A stretch of DNA of 64,000 nucleotides from NCBI RefSeq assembly GCF_001886695.1, contig NZ_CP018097.1, forward strand, positions 248,001 through 312,000, given 5' to 3'. Below are positions 1-9,961 of this stretch, piece after piece. The number at the start of each line of letters is the position of its first letter. Position 1 is the stretch's first letter. Origin of the DNA: Aurantiacibacter gangjinensis. GTDB lineage: Bacteria; Pseudomonadota; Alphaproteobacteria; Sphingomonadales; Sphingomonadaceae. The translations under genes were made by a program, and so were the position numbers. The notes beneath the pieces were generated by a model. The model ran no database searches, was not told the origin of the DNA, and worked only from the letters and a program-made list of their open reading frames with translations.

Positions 1-32
1 CCGCCGATCACGCCGATATGCCATTCAGCCAT
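1..32 (-). CDS. mtnP: S-methyl-5'-thioadenosine phosphorylase, N-terminal fragment (cut by window edge)
   Basis: Only the first ten codons lie in the window. They read MAEWHIGVIG and continue off the left edge. This matches the typical start of MtnP, where the WHIGVIGGSGLY motif forms the phosphate-binding beginning of the nucleoside phosphorylase fold. The family cleaves methylthioadenosine to adenine and methylthioribose-1-phosphate in methionine salvage. A purine-rich ribosome binding site (GGGAGGGA) sits before the ATG. The gene follows the SDR gene by 24 bases on the same strand, so the two probably share a transcript. The call rests on a very short segment. Confidence 0.6.
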   Translation of the reverse strand, partial: MAEWHIGVIG

Positions 33-56
33 GCCGTGTATCCCTCCCGCCAGCGC

Positions 57-842
57 CTATTTCGGAGGCATGCGGATGGCGCCATCGAGCCGCACCGTTT
101 CCGCATTCATATATTCGGTTTCCACCATGAAGCAGGCGAGCTTGGCGTATTCCTCCGGCCTGCCGAGACGTTTGGGGAACGGCACTGACGCCGCAAGTGC
201 GACCTGCGCCTTTTCCGGCAGGCCATCCATCATCGGGGTGTGGAAGATGCCGGGAAGAATCGCGTTCACGCGAATGCCCTCGCCCATCAGGTCGCGCGCG
301 GCAGGCAGGGTCATGCCTTTGACGCCCGCTTTTGAAGTAGCATAGGCGACCTGGCCGATCTGCCCGTCTTCCGCCGCCACGGATGCGGTGTTGATGATGA
401 CGCCGCGCTCGCCATACTCTCCCACGGTGTCGAGCGTGATCATACCTGCGGCAGCCTTCGCCATGCAGTTGAACGTGCCCATGAGGTTAATGCGGATCGT
501 CTTCTCGAAGGCGGCGAGCGGTAGATGGCTGATTGCGCCGGTCTCCCGGTCGCGCTTCGTGGTCTTGCCGACCGTGGCGATGCCGGCGCAATTGACCAGC
601 ACCCGCTCCTGCCCATGCGCTTCACGCGCTCTGGCGAAGCCCGCTTCGATGGAGGCCTCGTCAGACACATCGACCTTGCAGAACACGCCGCCGATTTCTG
701 CCGCGACGGCTTCACCGCGCTCTTCGTTCAGGTCGAACAACGCAACCTTCGCGCCTTTGGCGGCCAGAGCTCGCGCAGTCGCCTCGCCCAGTCCCGATGC
801 GCCGCCTGTTACGATAGCGGCGATGGAAGTGTCGATCTGCAT
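57..842 (-). CDS. SDR family dehydrogenase, 3-hydroxyacyl-CoA dehydrogenase type II-like
   Basis: This 261-residue protein is a classical short-chain dehydrogenase. The cofactor motif TGGASGLG is at residues 12-19, NCAG at 84-87, and the catalytic set is Ser154, Tyr167 and Lys171 (YATSK). An acidic residue after the second strand (FDLN, Asp37) favours NAD over NADP. The overall pattern, including the long insertion before the NTASVAA segment, resembles the type II 3-hydroxyacyl-CoA dehydrogenase (HSD10) branch used in fatty acid or branched-chain acyl-CoA degradation. Substrate assignment is by resemblance only. It lies directly upstream of mtnP on the same strand. Confidence 0.85.
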   Translation of the reverse strand: MQIDTSIAAIVTGGASGLGEATARALAAKGAKVALFDLNEERGEAVAAEIGGVFCKVDVSDEASIEAGFARAREAHGQERVLVNCAGIATVGKTTKRDRETGAISHLPLAAFEKTIRINLMGTFNCMAKAAAGMITLDTVGEYGERGVIINTASVAAEDGQIGQVAYATSKAGVKGMTLPAARDLMGEGIRVNAILPGIFHTPMMDGLPEKAQVALAASVPFPKRLGRPEEYAKLACFMVETEYMNAETVRLDGAIRMPPK

Positions 843-920
843 ATTAGCTCCTTTGCGACAGGCTTTGTCGCGGTCCTAGGGCGGTTACCGCTGGCGTCAA
901 GCGAGCGCGGCGCGCAGGGC

Positions 921-961
921 GCAAAAAGAAAGCGGCCCCCTGACCGAAGCCAGGGGGCCGC
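921..961 (-). terminator. Intrinsic terminator after the large TonB-dependent receptor
   Basis: Perfect 11-base arms (GCGGCCCCCTG at 932-942 and its complement at 951-961) enclose an 8-base loop. Read on the minus strand, the hairpin is followed by a T-rich run (TTTCTTTTTGC). It lies about 30 bases past the stop codon of the receptor at 990. Confidence 0.85.
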
Positions 962-989
962 CTTCTTGTGTCGCTAGGCGATCCGCTTT

Positions 990-3900
990 TTAGAAGCGAA
1001 CGCTGATCGAGCCGAAGAACTCGCGGCCGTTGAGGTCGTAACCATTACCGATCGGCGTGTTGGAGATGCCGAATACTTCGTTGGTGTCGATGAGCGGCGG
1101 AGCCTCGTCGAACACGTTGGTGATACCGGCGCGGAGCGTGATATCATCGTTGAAGTCGTAACGCAGCGACAGCGTGTGGACGAAGTAATCATCCGCAAAG
1201 CCGACGTCGCGGCAGAACACGCCGTCACCTTCGACAACACCACTCGGCGAACCACCACCGGTGCAGGTGTCGGCAAGGAAACCCGTCGGATTTCCGTCCG
1301 GACCGTTGCCGAATGCATCGGAGAGCGGATCGATGCCGGCAGCGGCCTGTTCGGTTTCACCGATCCAGCGGGTCTGCCAGGTGAACACGAAGTCCGAGAG
1401 GGCGGCAGAGAAGATCGCACGACCGGTCCATAGCGGGAAGCCGAACTCGCCGGTATTGTCCTCGAAATCCGGGTTATCCGGGTCGATGAGGAAGAGCGTG
1501 CTACGCTCGATCAGGTGGTTCGCCTGCAGCGTGAGACCGAGATCGAGTGTATCACCAGCAAGCGGCGTTTCCCAACCAAGGCTGGCGTTCAGATCGATAC
1601 CACGCACCGTTTCCTTGTCCTGATTGATGAAGAACGGGAACGCCTGATTGATCAGCTGGCGTTCTCCCGGCGAATAGCTCAATTGGTCGCAGAAGACGCT
1701 ACGATCACCAATCGGACGATCGGCATTATAACACTCGTTGACCGAGAACTGCGCCGACACGCCTGCGATCGAATCTTCAACGATGATCGAGTAATAGTTG
1801 AAGTTGAACGACAGATCGAATGCGCCGAACCCCTCGGAGATGGCAACGCCGGTGGTGAAGGATCGCGACGTTTCCGGCTCCAGCAGCAACGAACCTGTCT
1901 GCGCCACTTCGATCGACGATCCGGTCGCCGTATTCGTACCACCGGCATTGATGCCGACCGACGTAGGATCTCGGCCTTCTCGCACGCAGATGTCCAGAAT
2001 GGTCTGGTCACGAGGATCAAGGTTCGCTTGATAGCCACCGTTCAACGGCTGGAATGCAACGCCCGGCACCGCGCATGGATCGGTCACTGTCGTGAAGCCG
2101 GTAATGCCACCGAGGAAGTTCTCACGCAGGTTTGGAGCGCGGAAGGAGGTGCCGTAGGATGCCTTGAACAGCACCTGCGGCACGGGACGGTAGCCACCCT
2201 TTAATGAGTAAGTGAAAGCAGTGCCATAGAATTCCTCTTCGGACAGACGACCCGACAGGTTCAAGTCGAGGCGACCGAACTCATCATTGTCGAACACCGG
2301 CACGTCGAGCTCGCCGAAGCCTTCGATGATGTACTTCGAGCCATTGGTGCCAAGATCGCGGAAGAAGCCGAAGAACAGACCGTTCACTGCCTGGAAGTTC
2401 GGCGTGGTGCTGATCGAGTCTTCACGGAACTCGGCACCGAGGACGAGTGCTACAGGGCCTGCAGGCAACTCGATGAGATCGCCGGTTGCGTAGGCGGACA
2501 AGACGATTTGCTCGTAAGTCGTGTCGACCCGACGGGTATCAAACAAATAATCCCGCTCTGCTTGCGTCTCGAGGTCTCCAATAGCGCCGGTGAGTGCGCT
2601 GGGCGCAAAAAGGTTCACCGGAACACAACCCTGAGTTAGATCGGGTGCAGCGAGATCAGGGTTTGCAAGAGCGCCCGTGTTACAGACACCGACAAACAAC
2701 GGATCTCCAAACGCGCCAAACACGTTCACACCGTTGTCGTAATCGTCCGCTATTCCGTCGCCATTATTATCGACAACGCCATCGCCATTGTAATCGGCGG
2801 TCGGGTCGAGACCGAGTGAAAGTGCCAGACGGTCTTCACGAATACCGCGGCGAACAGAAACACCTTCGGACCGCGAATAAACGCCCGAAGCCTCGAACGA
2901 CCATGTATCGCCAATGAACGGCAAGTCGCCTCGGAGACCAAGCACGCCGCGATACTGTTCTTGCGTAACCTCGGAATTGTTCCGGTCACCGCGGATCGCG
3001 GTGATGGGTTGGACCGGAAGGCTGAACCCGGAGAACCGGGCACCGTTATTTCCGCCAGTAGGACTATAGATGATGGTGTTGTTAATTGCATTATCGATCA
3101 GACGACAATCGACTCCGTCCGGGTTGGTATCGATATTACACGGGTTGAACGGATTGAGATCTGGCACGCTCGGGAAAAGCTGCGGCACACCTGTATTCGG
3201 CGAGCTGATTTCCGCACGACTGTACAGTACCTCGAAGAACGGCGTCAGATTGGCGTCGCCGCCCAAGCTGTACTCGCCGAATGCCATGACATTGTACAAG
3301 TCCTGTTCGGAAATGAACGTCTGGTCGAGATTCGCGCCATTAGTGTTCACATCGCGGAAATCGACATCGCGAATACCGTCGTTATTGAAGTCGAGCTCAT
3401 TACCAGCAGCATCTGTCGAGTCAGCAAACGGAAAATCCGGGAAGCCTGGGAAGTTGCCCTGTCCATCGGCTTGGAAATAGATCGAACCCGAGAAGTTGAA
3501 AGGATTGAAGATACGTCCGGAAATGCCGCCGATCTTACAGGCGTCTTCGCGAACCTGAACGGCACCGCCGGACGCTTCAAGAACGGCTGCATTGTCGGCC
3601 ACATCGACAGTCAGGATGTTGCCGTTCTGATCGATCTCATAGTTGGTGTCGCATCCGGCGAGGAAAGGACGGTCGCGAAGCTGAACTTCGTCACGTTTTG
3701 CGTATTCCACGCCGATGCCGAAGAAGCCGCGGTCGAAGGTCGTGCCCCATGCGCCCGAGATCGTGTAGTCGTCGCCGCCCCCATCGGGGTTGATATTACC
3801 CGAAGCGAACAGTTCGAAACCGTCGATATCCGTGCGCAAGACTACGTTACCCACACCGGCCACGGCGTCAGAACCGTAAACCGAGGATGCGCCGTCCAGC

Positions 3901-4460
3901 AGCAGGTCGTAGCGCTGGATCAGCGACGTCGGCAGCAGGTTGATGGACGGTGAGGTAGGCGCGCCTTCCACACCGGCCGGCGCGAGGCGGCGGCCGTTGA
4001 TTAGCAGCAGCGTACGCTCTGGGCCAAGGCCGCGCAGGTTCAGCGTCTGCGAACCCGGGCCGTTATCGAGAACGAAGCCCTGGAAGGTCGCGTCGATCTG
4101 CTGGCCGGCAGCGGATTCCGACTGCTGAAGAATTTGTGCCGCATCGAAGTTACCGACGTCGCGCTGAATCTCCGTGGTCGTAACCTGCAGCGGTGAGATG
4201 CTGGAATAGGTGTCGCGGCGAACACGCGAACCGGTAACAATGATCTGTTGATCAGTATCGGTGCCGGTGGCGCCAGTATCGTCAACAGTAACTTCGTCAT
4301 CGGGATCGTTGTTGAACACGCCGTCGGCAACGCATTCACCGTCTTCGTCTCGGTCGCAATCTTCCGCGTCCTGCGCGTAGGCGGAGGTGCCAGCCAGCAT
4401 GGCAGCCATCGAAACCGATGCGGCCAATCCGGTCAGATAGGTTTTGTGCAGTTTTTTCAT
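990..4460 (-). CDS. Large TonB-dependent outer-membrane receptor
   Basis: This 1156-residue protein has a clear signal peptide (positive MKKLHK, hydrophobic core, AYAQ cleavage near residue 30). A TonB-box-like stretch (QQIIVTGSRV) is near residues 71-80. It is followed by a plug domain with LNLRGLGPERTLLLINGRR and a long 22-strand-type barrel ending in an aromatic residue (SVRF). It imports an unknown ligand across the outer membrane using TonB energy. An acidic segment (about residues 33-62) and loops near residues 358 and 549-574 contain DxNxDG repeats like calcium-binding thrombospondin type-3 or EF-hand loops. By eye, the loop-coding part is more AT-rich than neighbouring genes. A terminator follows the gene. 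Confidence 0.92.
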   Translation of the reverse strand: MKKLHKTYLTGLAASVSMAAMLAGTSAYAQDAEDCDRDEDGECVADGVFNNDPDDEVTVDDTGATGTDTDQQIIVTGSRVRRDTYSSISPLQVTTTEIQRDVGNFDAAQILQQSESAAGQQIDATFQGFVLDNGPGSQTLNLRGLGPERTLLLINGRRLAPAGVEGAPTSPSINLLPTSLIQRYDLLLDGASSVYGSDAVAGVGNVVLRTDIDGFELFASGNINPDGGGDDYTISGAWGTTFDRGFFGIGVEYAKRDEVQLRDRPFLAGCDTNYEIDQNGNILTVDVADNAAVLEASGGAVQVREDACKIGGISGRIFNPFNFSGSIYFQADGQGNFPGFPDFPFADSTDAAGNELDFNNDGIRDVDFRDVNTNGANLDQTFISEQDLYNVMAFGEYSLGGDANLTPFFEVLYSRAEISSPNTGVPQLFPSVPDLNPFNPCNIDTNPDGVDCRLIDNAINNTIIYSPTGGNNGARFSGFSLPVQPITAIRGDRNNSEVTQEQYRGVLGLRGDLPFIGDTWSFEASGVYSRSEGVSVRRGIREDRLALSLGLDPTADYNGDGVVDNNGDGIADDYDNGVNVFGAFGDPLFVGVCNTGALANPDLAAPDLTQGCVPVNLFAPSALTGAIGDLETQAERDYLFDTRRVDTTYEQIVLSAYATGDLIELPAGPVALVLGAEFREDSISTTPNFQAVNGLFFGFFRDLGTNGSKYIIEGFGELDVPVFDNDEFGRLDLNLSGRLSEEEFYGTAFTYSLKGGYRPVPQVLFKASYGTSFRAPNLRENFLGGITGFTTVTDPCAVPGVAFQPLNGGYQANLDPRDQTILDICVREGRDPTSVGINAGGTNTATGSSIEVAQTGSLLLEPETSRSFTTGVAISEGFGAFDLSFNFNYYSIIVEDSIAGVSAQFSVNECYNADRPIGDRSVFCDQLSYSPGERQLINQAFPFFINQDKETVRGIDLNASLGWETPLAGDTLDLGLTLQANHLIERSTLFLIDPDNPDFEDNTGEFGFPLWTGRAIFSAALSDFVFTWQTRWIGETEQAAAGIDPLSDAFGNGPDGNPTGFLADTCTGGGSPSGVVEGDGVFCRDVGFADDYFVHTLSLRYDFNDDITLRAGITNVFDEAPPLIDTNEVFGISNTPIGNGYDLNGREFFGSISVRF

Positions 4461-4777
4461 TGTGACTCCAGTCCTCAGTCTGAAGTCGAGATCCCTGAAA
4501 TCAATCGCCCCGCATGGCCGCTTTCACAGCACACGAATCATTCAGCAGCGATTAAAAAAGGAGACCCGACCCCTTCGGACTGCAATGACTGCAACGTAAC
4601 TGTAACCTTGTCAAAGGCTCAATCGCACTTGTCCGCGCACGCAGGGCAAATAGTTAAAGTTGTGGCCGGATTCCCACAGATTTGCCGAGGTCGCGACAGA
4701 TGGTTTCAATCGCAACTGCAATCGTGAAATGATTGAACAAGGCCCGTGACCGAACGGCTAATTTCGCGCGAGTATGG
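4461..4777. other. Intergenic region upstream of the large receptor, downstream of clpB
   Basis: About 317 bases without a convincing gene. It should hold the promoter and leader of the receptor gene, which reads leftwards from 4460 with a GGAG ribosome binding site just before its ATG. It also holds the 3' flank of clpB. It is more AT-rich than its surroundings. I see no tRNA, riboswitch or strong hairpin, and open frames crossing it lack coding character. Confidence 0.5.
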
Positions 4778-7357
<2,580 letters not shown>

Positions 7358-7387
7358 GCCTTGCCCCTAAAGATCGGTTCTAACGCC

Positions 7388-7415
7388 AGATAGTGTTGCC
7401 ATTGCGCCACACAAG
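7388..7415 (-). promoter_or_regulatory. Candidate RpoH (sigma-32) promoter of clpB
   Basis: On the minus strand, CTTGTG is followed after 16 bases by CTATCT, which resembles alphaproteobacterial heat-shock promoters (CTTG near -35, CYTATNT-like -10). The -10 ends about 30 bases before the clpB ATG, leaving a short leader with a purine-rich binding site (AGGGGCAAGG). ClpB is a standard RpoH target. The match is by eye. Confidence 0.45.
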
Positions 7416-7459
7416 GGCGTTGGACGGCAATTTTCATACCGCCGTAGAATGATACAGCC

Positions 7460-7684
7460 TCATGCCTCCATATCGCGCACATCAGCATGGTAATCGAGCA
7501 ACTCGCCTGGCGTGCATTCAAGAACGAAGCACATTTTCGACAATGTCGAGAAACGCAGACCGCGCACCTTCCCCGAGCGGAACAGCGAGAGCTGCGTTTC
7601 GCTTATTCCGATGCGGGCTGCCAGGTCCTTTCCGGTAAGCCCGCGCTCTTCGAGCATATTGTCGAGCGTGACGGCTACCGGCAT
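7460..7684 (-). CDS. Small XRE-family helix-turn-helix regulator (YozG-like)
   Basis: This 74-residue protein consists almost entirely of a Cro/CI-type helix-turn-helix (LTGKDLAARIGISETQLSLF, then the recognition-helix region). The CTPGELLDY ending is typical of the YozG/HTH_26 group. Its ATG overlaps the TGA of the upstream DUF2975 gene by one base (TGATG), indicating translational coupling. YozG-like regulators and DUF2975 membrane proteins are commonly paired. It probably binds the doubled palindrome at 8158-8211 and so controls its own operon and the divergent ABC exporter; that link is inferred from position. A long open frame covering both genes in another register is not a fusion. Confidence 0.85.
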   Translation of the reverse strand: MPVAVTLDNMLEERGLTGKDLAARIGISETQLSLFRSGKVRGLRFSTLSKMCFVLECTPGELLDYHADVRDMEA

Positions 7685-8142
7685 CAGACGAATTCCTCCA
7701 GTTCTCGGGCCTTGGCAAACGCGCGGGCAGTGAGCCGTCCGACCAGCCACAGCATCATGCCAACGATGGTGACGGCGAAATAGGACGGATCGAAATAGCC
7801 GATAGACTGGTAGGTCTCCGGCCAGAGTATGCGCGATATCAACGATGTGCCGGTGAGATCGAGAAAGCCGCCGACCGCTAGCAGGACACCTACCAGTCCC
7901 AGCAAACGAGGCAGGGCAGCCCACAGCGTTATACCGCGAGAAACAGCCCAGGCGCCCCATGCTATCCCGCAAACTGCCAGCGTATAGGGTATCATGGAAA
8001 GGCGACGGATCGTCCAAAACGAAGGCGCATTCCAGCCGCCGACGATTAACACCGCCTCGACAATCAGAAAAAACCCCAGAAGCGCCGCGCAGGCACTCGC
8101 CGCCACTGCGACGAATCGCGCATACCCTCGCAAAACTTCCAT
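7684..8142 (-). CDS. DUF2975 family membrane protein
   Basis: This 152-residue integral membrane protein has four predicted hydrophobic segments (about 10-33, 50-68, 75-97 and 122-142) and the layout of DUF2975 proteins (YoaS-like). The molecular function of the family is not known. The ATG is preceded by a good binding site (GGGAGAG). It forms a coupled pair with the XRE regulator and is divergent from the ABC exporter, with 85 bases between the two start codons. Confidence 0.8.
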   Translation of the reverse strand: MEVLRGYARFVAVAASACAALLGFFLIVEAVLIVGGWNAPSFWTIRRLSMIPYTLAVCGIAWGAWAVSRGITLWAALPRLLGLVGVLLAVGGFLDLTGTSLISRILWPETYQSIGYFDPSYFAVTIVGMMLWLVGRLTARAFAKARELEEFV

Positions 8143-8157
8143 TGATGACTCTCCCGG

Positions 8158-8211
8158 AATTTAAGCTTGACTTAAATCTATCGTCCATGCTAATTTAAGC
8201 AAGACTTAAAT
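8158..8211. promoter_or_regulatory. Tandem palindromic operator in the divergent promoter region
   Basis: Two nearly identical 20-base sites, 8158-8177 and 8192-8211, share AATTTAAGC, then two variable bases, then GACTTAAAT. Each contains perfect 6-base arms TTTAAG/CTTAAA separated by 5 bases. Their centres are 34 bases apart, about three helical turns. They lie between the DUF2975/HTH operon and the ABC exporter, overlap the probable promoters of both, and end just before the exporter's ribosome binding site. The nearby XRE regulator is the obvious candidate ligand. Confidence 0.75.
8167..8196 (+). promoter_or_regulatory. Candidate housekeeping promoter of the ABC exporter
   Basis: TTGACT at 8167-8172 is followed after 18 bases by TAATTT at 8191-8196, a good sigma-70 pattern. 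Its -35 lies inside the first palindrome and its -10 inside the second, so a bound repressor would occlude it. On the opposite strand TTGCTT and TAGATT spaced by 16 bases give a possible overlapping divergent promoter for the DUF2975/HTH operon. Confidence 0.5.
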
Positions 8212-8227
8212 TGCGGAGGCCTGCCGA

Positions 8228-9164
8228 GTGGACGCGGCGATCGAAACGCGAGGATTGGAAAAACGGCTCGGAGGCAAGCCCGTAATACGGGCGCTGGATA
8301 TGCATGTGCCGCCATCGGGTGTGTACGGATTTTTTGGGGCCGAATGGCGCAGGCAAGACAACTGCAATGCGGTTGCTACTCGGTCTGCTTGCGCCCGATG
8401 CCGGCGAGGTCAGACTGCTCGGCGGCTCGCTTGGCGCAGCCGGGCTTGAGCTGCTGCGACAGGTAGGTAGCTTCATCGAAGGCCCGGCCCTGTATGACCA
8501 TCGAAGCGGTCGCGCGAACCTAGCCATGGCTTGCCGCCTGCTCGGCTTGCCGGACAGCGAGGTAGAACGCGTGCTTGAGCTAGTCGACATGCGGCAGGAC
8601 GCCCATCGGCCGGTGCGGGATTACTCGCTCGGCATGCGTCAGCGCATCGCCTTTGCACGCAGCCTTTTGGGGAGGCCGAAACTATTATTGTTGGACGAAC
8701 CGACGAACGGCCTCGATCCCGATGGCATTGCCGACATCCGCCTCCTTATTCGCGAACTTCCCAGCCGGATGGATTGCACGATATTCGTCTCCAGCCACCT
8801 GTTGGGAGAGGTGGAGCAAGTGGCCGACACAGTCGGTCTGCTTCGGCGCGGCACACTGGTTATGCAAGGGCCGCTACGCGATTTGCTAGGGTCCGGACGC
8901 CGGATTGTGCTGGAGGTGGGCGATCCAGCCAGGGCCGCGGCGCTCGCCGGCGGTTTTGATCGCAGAGTTCAAGGGGGCGATGCCGACACGCTCTTTATCG
9001 CGCTGCGCCCCCGCGACGACGCCGCCGCGCTTTGTGCTGCCGTCAATCGAGCGCTGGTACAAGCCGGGATCCCGGTCTTCACGATCAAGATCGAACGGCT
9101 GACGCTGGAAGAATTGTACCGGCAATCGGCTGACGCCGTGGAAAATGAGAGGACCGCCGCGTGA
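8228..9164 (+). pseudogene. ABC-2 type exporter ATP-binding protein, frameshifted before Walker A
   Basis: Translation starts at GTG 8228 behind a strong GGAGG site and gives a normal N-terminus ending VYGFFG. The reading frame is then lost. The rest of the protein (LGPNGAGKT Walker A, LGMRQ signature, LLLDEPTNGLDP Walker B, SSHLL) continues one base out of register. The break is at a run of six T (8330-8335); five would restore an intact protein of about 311 residues. Otherwise the gene looks conserved. It would power export together with the following permease, which it overlaps by GTGA. A base-calling error in the homopolymer is possible, but the permease also carries a lesion. Confidence 0.75.
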
Positions 9165-9814
9165 TGCGTCTTGTCTGCTGGGAACTTGCCAAGCTGCGAG
9201 GCTCCCTTGCCCTTCTCTTCGCTCTCGTCACGCCCGGGCTTACGGCGCTTCTAGTGCTGCTTGCCCTGATCGCCCACCGCGCAAGTCCGTCCTGGGCATC
9301 GGTGATCGGGCAATTCATCATGCCGCTATGGGCAAAGTTTCTTTTGCCGATGGCAGTAGCAACTTTCTGCACGCTGGTTGCGCAGGTGGAACATCGCGCG
9401 AAGAGTTGGGATCATGTCCTGACCCAGCCCTTCGCCCGATGGCGGATTTTCCTCGCGAAGCTAGTCGTTGTCGCCGCAACAGTCGCCGGAATGACGGTGC
9501 TTGTTTTCGTGTACGCCTATGGCGTGGCATGGGCTGGCGGGACCATTCTGGGCATCGCACCTAGGGGCGATCCGCAATTCGCCGACGTGGCGCGAACTGC
9601 CATGCGTTTGCTTGCCTCAGCCAGTGCGATCGTGGCAATCCAGTTCTGGGTCGCCATGCGGTTTGCCAATTTCGTCGTACCACTCGCGGTGGGCATAGCG
9701 GGCACCCTAGTGGGTTTGGCAGTGCTCATGACAGGCACGGATAAGGCCGCATGGGTCCCATGGGTGATAACGCTGCGGAGCGTAGGCGCGCAGGGCGATC
9801 CACAAGATGCGTAG
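9161..9814 (+). CDS. ABC-2 type exporter permease, truncated by an in-frame amber codon
   Basis: This 217-residue open frame encodes an ABC-2 membrane subunit with five recognisable hydrophobic segments. It begins at GTG 9161, overlapping the ATPase stop. TAG at 9812-9814 ends the frame, but the same frame continues for 23 codons to TAA at 9884-9886. That extension encodes a typical final transmembrane helix and basic tail (GLGTGLLLAVIAVIAL, then SRRTFR). The original gene was therefore probably about 241 residues, with a sense codon such as TGG at the TAG. The exporter may be non-functional; its substrate is unknown. Confidence 0.75.
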   Translation: MMRLVCWELAKLRGSLALLFALVTPGLTALLVLLALIAHRASPSWASVIGQFIMPLWAKFLLPMAVATFCTLVAQVEHRAKSWDHVLTQPFARWRIFLAKLVVVAATVAGMTVLVFVYAYGVAWAGGTILGIAPRGDPQFADVARTAMRLLASASAIVAIQFWVAMRFANFVVPLAVGIAGTLVGLAVLMTGTDKAAWVPWVITLRSVGAQGDPQDA

Positions 9815-9961
9815 ATTGGACTTGGCACCGGCCTGTTGCTGGCTGTTATTGCGGTCATAGCCCTCTCGCGCCGGACCTTCCGTTAACATACCGCCGCCTT
9901 GCCCAGCTCCCCCGACTTTGTATGAGAGGCCGGGCAGGAAGAGTGAGGGCCCACCCAGAGT

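Noticed and set aside
7460-8188. A possible fusion of the DUF2975 region to the HTH protein as one 242-residue protein
   Set aside because: The upstream part is DUF2975 coding sequence read in the wrong frame; the true genes overlap as TGATG.
8228-9164. Programmed frameshifting as the normal way to express the ABC ATPase
   Set aside because: A plus-one shift at T6 has no known stimulatory structure here, and the partner permease is also damaged, so decay or a read error is simpler. Not excluded.
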